The notes beneath the pieces are model-generated. The model did not search any database, was not told the origin of the DNA, and worked only from the letters and a program-made list of their open reading frames with translations. Position numbers and translations under genes: made by a program. Shown in pieces: positions 1 to 10,000 of a stretch of 10,000 bases of DNA. How positions within the stretch are numbered: the first letter of the stretch is position 1; each line of letters begins with the position of its first letter. This DNA comes from Botryococcus braunii (taxonomy: Eukaryota > Chlorophyta > Trebouxiophyceae), in NCBI GenBank assembly GCA_002005505.1, contig KV908465.1, positions 332,630 through 342,629 on the forward strand, given 5' to 3'.

Positions 1-42
1 CACTCAGTGTCTGCTTGAGGGGAGGGGGTGGGGCTGCTGCAG

Positions 43-5614
<5,572 letters not shown>

Positions 5615-5920
5615 GTGAGTCCCAGCCGTCTCACCCCTCCCCAATCTCCTTTAGCTGATGATTCGGGATGTTAGATTGGTTGCTGGTGGAGGGTGCGGTA
5701 TATTCCTGATGGAAGGGTTTTGTGTCCCGGCCGGGGGAGAGGAGGAGGGGGGGTGGGAGGACATATTTGATGGAAGTCGTCAAGGTGGATAAAGAGGTGA
5801 GGTAGATTGGAGAGCGAAGGAGGACTCAGGGCGGGGTTGAGGGGGGGGGGGGGTAGGAATCTGGATGGTGATGGAGCGAGGAGGAAGAGTAGAAGCCATT
5901 AGGCTAGTCTATTGTTGGTG
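5615..5920 (+). other. purine-rich stretch downstream of exon f
   Basis: G/A-rich presumed intron sequence with a 13-base G run at 5841-5853. No coding exon is recognised. Confidence 0.5.
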
Positions 5921-5921
5921 C

Positions 5922-5923
5922 AC

Positions 5924-5965
<42 letters not shown>

Positions 5966-6335
5966 GTGGCGGTGGCGGTGGTGGTGATGGTGATGATGAT
6001 TGTGGTGGTGATGGTGATGGTGATGACGACGACGACGACGACGACGACAACGACGACGATGATGATGATGATGGTGATGATGATGACCATGAGGCCGACG
6101 CCGATGACGATAATGATGATGGTGGTGGTGGTGAAGATGGTGATGATGATGGTGATGGTGGTGGTGGCGGCGTGGTGGAGATGGTGATGGTGATGACGAT
6201 AACGACGATGATGAGGATGACGAAGATTATGAGGATGCTGATGCTATCGATGCGACGATGAAGAAGAAGATGATGATGCAATGATATGAGGACAGTAGTG
6301 GTGGAGGCAAAGATGATGCAGTGACGAAGATGATG
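5922..6335 (+). repeat. GAT/GGT/GAC trinucleotide repeat block
   Basis: About 12 GAT units are followed by GGC/GGT, mixed GAT/GGT and GAC blocks. The strict three-base period keeps several frames open (poly-Asp/Gly in one), but composition alone explains that. It probably lies in an intron or the 3' flank of the GH51 gene. Confidence 0.92.
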
Positions 6336-6349
6336 GCGATTCTTTGCAG

Positions 6350-6592
6350 CTGGTCCCATTATCTTTACAATCGTCAGTGAATCTCCCAATTCCCTTTACC
6401 ACACCTCTTCGGTTGAGGCCTGTGCATGATTTAGTCTCTCCACACAGGTTACCGATGTTTCTCACGAGGTCAATGTTTGGAAGACGTGGCCAGTGTCTAG
6501 AACACCTGGCTTCGTGGAGCTCAGAGGAAGCCGCACAAAGCATAGGATCGCGAAATTTGGGGGTTTTAAAAGTGGAGGCCTGGCATTTCTGA
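6350..6592 (+). CDS. tentative 3' exon of the GH51 gene (weak)
   Basis: TTCTTTGCAG at 6340-6349 would give an acceptor in phase 0, as required after exon f. The encoded start LVPLSLQSSVNLPIPFTTPL followed by RLRP vaguely resembles the family's end pattern ...V.P......LPPYS.TVLRL. In frame it stays open to a TGA at 6590-6592, but nothing after about residue 26 is recognisable. A chance match is quite possible; the 3' limit is simply the stop codon. Confidence 0.2.
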   Translation: MVPLSLQSSVNLPIPFTTPLRLRPVHDLVSPHRLPMFLTRSMFGRRGQCLEHLASWSSEEAAQSIGSRNLGVLKVEAWHF

Positions 6593-6880
6593 CGCAATGG
6601 TCGGGGTCCTTGTACGGCCGCGTGACAGGTGGCGCCACGTGAGTCAGAGGGACCCCTGAGATGGTCGGGTGGAGGACAACCCGGCATCCTGGTGGATTTG
6701 CCGCCTTGTTCCCTCGTGTGTTTGCACATCAGCCTGCGGAAGCCCGCCCTCCCAGCAGCCTCTGTTGCTTGATATCATTGCTTCCTACTGGACTACTTAG
6801 CTCAGAAATCCAAATTCTTAAGAGCTTGGTCGGGCCCCCAGATTCAGGCGCATTTGTCCGGGGCTTGGGAGAAGAGGGGG
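6593..6880 (+). other. unassigned stretch
   Basis: Mixed-composition sequence with no recognised gene, RNA or repeat. Confidence 0.4.
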
Positions 6881-6993
6881 TGGGAAGGGGGGGGGGGGGA
6901 GAGAGGAGGAGAGAGAGAGAGAGGAGAGAGGAGAGAGAGAGAGAGGAGAGAGGAGGAGAGGAGAGAGAGAGAGGAGAGAGAGAGGGAGGAGGA

Positions 6994-7041
<48 letters not shown>

Positions 7042-7243
7042 GGGGAGAGAGAGAGAGGAGAGGAGAGAGGAGAGAGAGAGGAGGAGAGGAGAGAGAGAGG
7101 AGAGAGAGAGAGAGGAGAGAGAGGAGAGAGAGAGGAGAGAGAGAGGGGGGGGGGGGGGGAGGAGGAGGAGGAGAGAGAGAGGAGAGAGAGGGGGGGGGGG
7201 AGGGGGGAGAGAGGAGAGAGAGAGGAGAGAGAGAGGAGGAGAG

Positions 7244-7286
<43 letters not shown>

Positions 7287-7290
7287 GGAA
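6881..7290 (+). repeat. (GA)n/(G)n polypurine tract with 45-base G run
   Basis: Roughly 400 bp almost free of pyrimidines, built of GAGAGA and GGAGA blocks. It contains an uninterrupted 45-G run at 6996-7040 and shorter G runs near 7146-7159 and 7191-7200. Such tracts can form triplex (H-DNA) and G-quadruplex structures and are prone to length error in sequencing. Confidence 0.96.
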
Positions 7291-7451
7291 GGAGGGGAGG
7301 CGCTCAAGTGAATATAAGTGGAAGCTTGCCATCAAAGGCCATGCATTTGAGTTGGACATCCATGCGATCAATGCTGAGTACGTCCTGTCAGATGGTTTGT
7401 CATCCATGGTTTTGTAAGGCCCAAAGTAGTAATAGATGTTACCGCCACGTG

Positions 7452-7475
7452 TGAACCACATGTACATGTGGTTCA
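7452..7475. repeat. 24-bp perfect palindrome
   Basis: TGAACCACATGT is followed immediately by its exact reverse complement. It sits about 18 bp upstream of an acceptor-like TTTTTGCAG (7486-7493). Confidence 0.9.
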
Positions 7476-7560
7476 TATATGCCATTTTTGCAGACAACTA
7501 TGACCCCAGGATCACCGCTTACCCCTCGGGCTGCCCTTCCAGCAACTTAGCCTCCAGACA

Positions 7561-7660
7561 GCTTAGCTTTCAAGCTGGTACAGACGATTAGCCTTAAAGC
7601 TGGTACAGAAGCTTAGCCTTCAAGCTGGTACAGGAGCTCAGCCTTCAAGCTGTACAGTTC
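7561..7660 (+). repeat. 25-bp tandem repeat, four copies
   Basis: CAAGCTGGTACAG, or a one-base variant, begins at 7571, 7596, 7621 and 7646, an exact 25-bp period. The unit is close to GCTTAGCCTTCAAGCTGGTA then CAGAA, and contains short AAGCT/AGCTT inverted arms. Confidence 0.9.
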
Positions 7661-7915
7661 GCATCGATGACTGCCTTTTTGAAGTTGTCGTCCAGAGGAA
7701 ATTATTCAATTGCAAGCGAGGGGCCTGTTTTTTGAGAAAATGGGGTATCGCAATTAGAATTCATTGCATTTGCGTTCATGCGTTAGCTTGATCAGGTATG
7801 TGCGTGCTGACTTGGCGCGGGAATCACGAGGGTAATGCACGGACCTAGCTTGTAATTTGCCAATGCTGATTATGCAATCTCTTCAGCTGTCACGTGCGGT
7901 CCCCTTCTCTCCCCC
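7661..7915 (+). other. unassigned stretch
   Basis: No gene or repeat is recognised between the 25-bp repeat and the CT array. Confidence 0.4.
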
Positions 7916-7918
7916 CCG

Positions 7919-7936
7919 TCTCTCTCTCTCTCTCTC

Positions 7937-8024
<88 letters not shown>
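7919..8024 (+). repeat. (CT)n microsatellite
   Basis: CT repeats with occasional CC interruptions, running into the GT array at 8026. It is the reverse complement in kind of the GA tract at 6881-7290. Confidence 0.97.
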
Positions 8025-8025
<1 letters not shown>

Positions 8026-8028
<3 letters not shown>

Positions 8029-8148
8029 GCGTGCGTGCGTGCGTGCGTGGTGCGTGGCGTGTGTGTGTGCGTGTGTGTGTGTGTGTGTGTGTGGTGTGTG
8101 TGTGTGTGTGGTGTGTGTGTGGTGTGTGTGTGTGTGTGTGTGTGTGGG
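8026..8148 (+). repeat. (GT)n microsatellite with GTGC head and GGT interruptions
   Basis: GTGC repeats lead into GT repeats broken several times by GGT. The array ends in a G-rich stretch at 8146-8162. Confidence 0.95.
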
Positions 8149-8162
8149 GGGGGGTGGGGGGG

Positions 8163-8262
8163 ATGCGTTCCAAGATTAGGGCTCGGGAAGGGAGGGAAGA
8201 GGAGGAAGGGGGGAGTGAGGGAGGGAGGGGGGAGGGGGGAGTGAGGGAGAGGAGGGATATGG
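8163..8262 (+). repeat. GGGA-rich polypurine tract
   Basis: G/A-rich, low-complexity sequence built of GGGAGG and GGAGT blocks after the GT array. Confidence 0.75.
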
Positions 8263-8306
8263 AAGCCAACTGCGTGGCGCGAGGTAATTGCAATATAAGA
8301 AGAGGT

Positions 8307-8348
8307 GTCCGATGGCGCATCGGACAAACCCACTTGCAAGTGGGTTTG
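8307..8348. repeat. two abutting hairpins
   Basis: GTCCGATG-GCG-CATCGGAC (8307-8325) has an 8-bp stem and a 3-base loop. It is followed at once by a 24-bp perfect palindrome (8325-8348) whose left half is CAAACCCACTTG. The two share one base. Confidence 0.9.
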
Positions 8349-9090
8349 CATTGCCCAGGCGAATGAGGTGATAATCGACCTGCGTAAGCATAAGCCTAAG
8401 CAAGCTTGTGTCCACTTAGGCTAGCGAGAGTGCTTGTGGACATCTCATCATGCCCTAGTGTCTGTTTCGCGTTACACTAACACACCACATGCCCAATGCT
8501 GTGCATGTATACTGGACGTTCTGCGAACCAGTCCAGCTGGTGTGAGATGCTGAACTGACCACATCTATTGCCAGGAACCCCAACCAGATTTCCACACACA
8601 GGTTCAACGACGGTAAAACTGACAGTTACCCTTAACGAAAAATTATCCCAATCCTTGCTAGCCACACGAAAACATGGCATAACCCAGTGCATGGACACCC
8701 GCATGGAAGGATGGACTCCGGAGTATCACCAAGGCTGACGGTGATCACCAAGGCTGCTTATACGATTCTGTGGGTCGCGGGGGGGGGGGTGGGGGACCTT
8801 TTACTACATATTAAGATAATACTACATATTAAAAGCTTAGGTGGGCAGGAGATTGGTGGGGTATGGAGAAGAGGGATGGGTGCGGGGGTGCGGTAGACAT
8901 GTGGATGCAGGTTGGAATACGGGACTCGGGCGTACGGCGCTGATATTTTCCAACTTTTAATTAACGGTGCTGATGTTTTCCAACTTATAAGGTGTTTGTC
9001 CCGATAACGCTGAGATAGTTACACACACTTTTTCCCTCTGAAGTACTCCCCTGGTACTCGGAAGTTTCCCATGAGAAGAAGGTCCCTTGA
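8349..9090 (+). other. unassigned stretch with small direct repeats
   Basis: No gene is recognised here. Short direct repeats are seen: ATCACCAAGGCTG at 8725 and 8744 (19 bp apart), ACTACATATTA at 8803 and 8821 (18 bp apart), and GCTGAT.TTTTCCAACTT at 8939 and 8969 (30 bp apart). A G run lies at about 8779-8789. Confidence 0.6.
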
Positions 9091-9146
9091 ACATTGGGCT
9101 GGTCTTTTGTACTCCACTCTTTGAAAAGAAGGAAGTTACATCTGCC
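9091..9146 (+). repeat. dispersed repeat, copy 3
   Basis: TTGGGCTGGTCTTTTGTACT, then CCACTCTTTGAAAAGAAGGA and AGTTACATCTGCC, is similar to 2380-2427 and 2546-2605. Divergence is moderate. Confidence 0.6.
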
Positions 9147-9189
9147 TATCTGTTTATGAGAGCCATCTCAGGAAAAAAGTAACTTAATT

Positions 9190-9253
9190 ATCATCTCAGG
9201 GAGATGATTTTACCTGCCATGAGGGGCCGAAATCTGTCCAGTCGACAGATTTC
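9190..9253. repeat. two short perfect hairpins
   Basis: ATCATCTC-AGG-GAGATGAT lies at 9190-9208. GAAATCTGTC-CAGTC-GACAGATTTC lies at 9229-9253, with a 10-bp stem and 5-base loop. Neither is followed by a clear T run, and a eukaryotic context argues against intrinsic terminators. Confidence 0.7.
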
Positions 9254-10000
9254 ATTCGTCTCGGATTATGTACAGGTTTTTTTTTACATAAAGAGGAAAT
9301 CAAACCCCAAAAGCCCACAAAAACGCCCCCACCTCTACCCCTAGAAAGTGAAGACTACCCGCCACAAGGGAGGCGCGTCGCCAGCTGCCGCCCAACCGCC
9401 CGCGCTATTACGAAATTAACCCTCCGCTGTACTGAGAACCACACCAAATCCTCATGGGCAACCACAGCCTGCCAGGCTGAGCCTGGTTGACGAGGCCCTG
9501 AAGACACCACGTGTCCCTGCTTACGGAAGGAATTACATCAACCCAGCCCAAAGGGCTGATGAGACGACTCGCACGTTGCCGCGGCGAAGCATATTTCTAG
9601 CCTAAAAATCAGACTGGGAAGGTTGGCAGCCAATTCTGTTGGAAGCTCAACCTGCCTGTAGAAAAAAAATCTTACATTTTCTAGATCTTGCTGTGGAATA
9701 TAGAAGGGGTTTCGGATTAGAAGATTTGCTGCGGTATGGGAGAGCTGAACCAATGGTACCTCGCAGCCCTGGATATACCGTCGGAGTTCTTCGCCTGCGA
9801 TATGACGGTGTCAACACTTCTTTTCTTGTCTTATTTTGAATTAAATGGCATTGGTGGCATTGGTGACTATCGTGAAGGAGCCCCTGTGCCGCCAGTTGGC
9901 TAGAGGCACCTTCCTACGTTGAAAACCGTACTTGAGAGTTCATGCATACTGCGAGGTCCATGTCACGTTGTTTTTATTTGTCATTCCTTTTTCCCTCCCA
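9254..10000 (+). other. unassigned 3' end of window
   Basis: No confident gene. A tail-like piece of the dispersed repeat (AATTACATCAACCCAGCCCA then AAGGGC) lies near 9531-9556. An open frame at 9639-9839 ends ..SPGYTVGVLRLRYDG... with a TGA at 9837-9839. Its end loosely resembles the closing strand of GH51 proteins, but its start has no fitting splice acceptor in phase with exon f. Confidence 0.4.

Noticed and set aside
5615..5674. Read-through of exon f to a TAG, giving a short C-terminus beginning VSPSRLTPP
   Set aside because: It starts at a near-perfect donor (GTGAGT) and lacks the family's closing strand, though retention cannot be excluded without transcripts.
5904..6389. Ser/Pro-, Ile/Val- or Met-rich open frames over the GAT block
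   Set aside because: These arise from strict trinucleotide periodicity. All frames look equally simple, and no domain is present.
6729..7497. Glu/Arg/Gly-rich protein on + and Ser/Leu/Pro-rich protein on - over the polypurine tract
   Set aside because: Both are low-complexity readings of GA/G repeats and CT/C repeats. No recognisable domain or splice structure goes with them.
9190..9253. Hairpins as intrinsic transcription terminators
   Set aside because: No T run follows directly, and the spliceosomal introns show a eukaryotic context.

Overview
This is a nuclear, intron-rich eukaryotic segment. It carries the catalytic part of one recognisable gene on the + strand, spread over about 5.6 kb in six short exons (77 to 237 nt). 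Around the exons, and in the 4.4 kb downstream, the DNA is dominated by microsatellites, minisatellites, long poly-G runs and fold-back sequences. The encoded protein looks like the plant/algal/bacterial type of glycoside hydrolase family 51 (GH51), an alpha-L-arabinofuranosidase acting on arabinose-decorated cell-wall polysaccharides. Together with the large repeat-laden introns this suggests a plant-lineage organism, perhaps a green or charophyte alga. That taxonomic guess is weak and rests on family resemblance only.

Layout of the gene: exon a 43-162, exon b 655-731, exon c 1488-1577, exon d 2872-3108, exon e 4523-4691, exon f 5471-5614. Every intron is GT-AG, and the phases (0, 2, 2, 2, 0) join into one open frame of exactly 837 nt (279 codons). 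Both catalytic glutamates are present: the acid/base in an IGNE motif at the end of exon a, and the nucleophile in an ASEY motif in exon d. The N-terminal part of the gene lies upstream of the window. The last strand of the C-terminal beta domain is not placed with confidence; two weak candidates are given near 6350 and 9767.

Intron contents: intron 1 has two GT arrays, in a duplicated module. Intron 2 has an opposed CA/CG array. Intron 3 has a long GT array, a 64-bp higher-order CT-rich repeat, two copies of a dispersed repeat and a GGCGCC-containing fold-back element. Intron 4 has a GT array and a roughly 31-bp minisatellite of about 11 units. Intron 5 has a minisatellite whose units carry 5' splice-site-like GTGAGT motifs, followed by a polypurine tract. 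The region after 5614 holds a GAT/GGT trinucleotide block (about 5922-6335), a roughly 400-bp GA/G polypurine tract with a 45-base G run, a 24-bp perfect palindrome, a 25-bp tandem repeat, a CT-GT compound array, a pair of abutting hairpins, and otherwise sequence I cannot assign.

The most interesting points are a 54-bp duplication of the end of exon d that creates a second in-phase splice donor, oppositely oriented GT and CA arrays flanking exons b and c, the repeated decoy-like donors in intron 5, and the fold-back element. I see no bacterial-style operon, CRISPR array or new defence system here.
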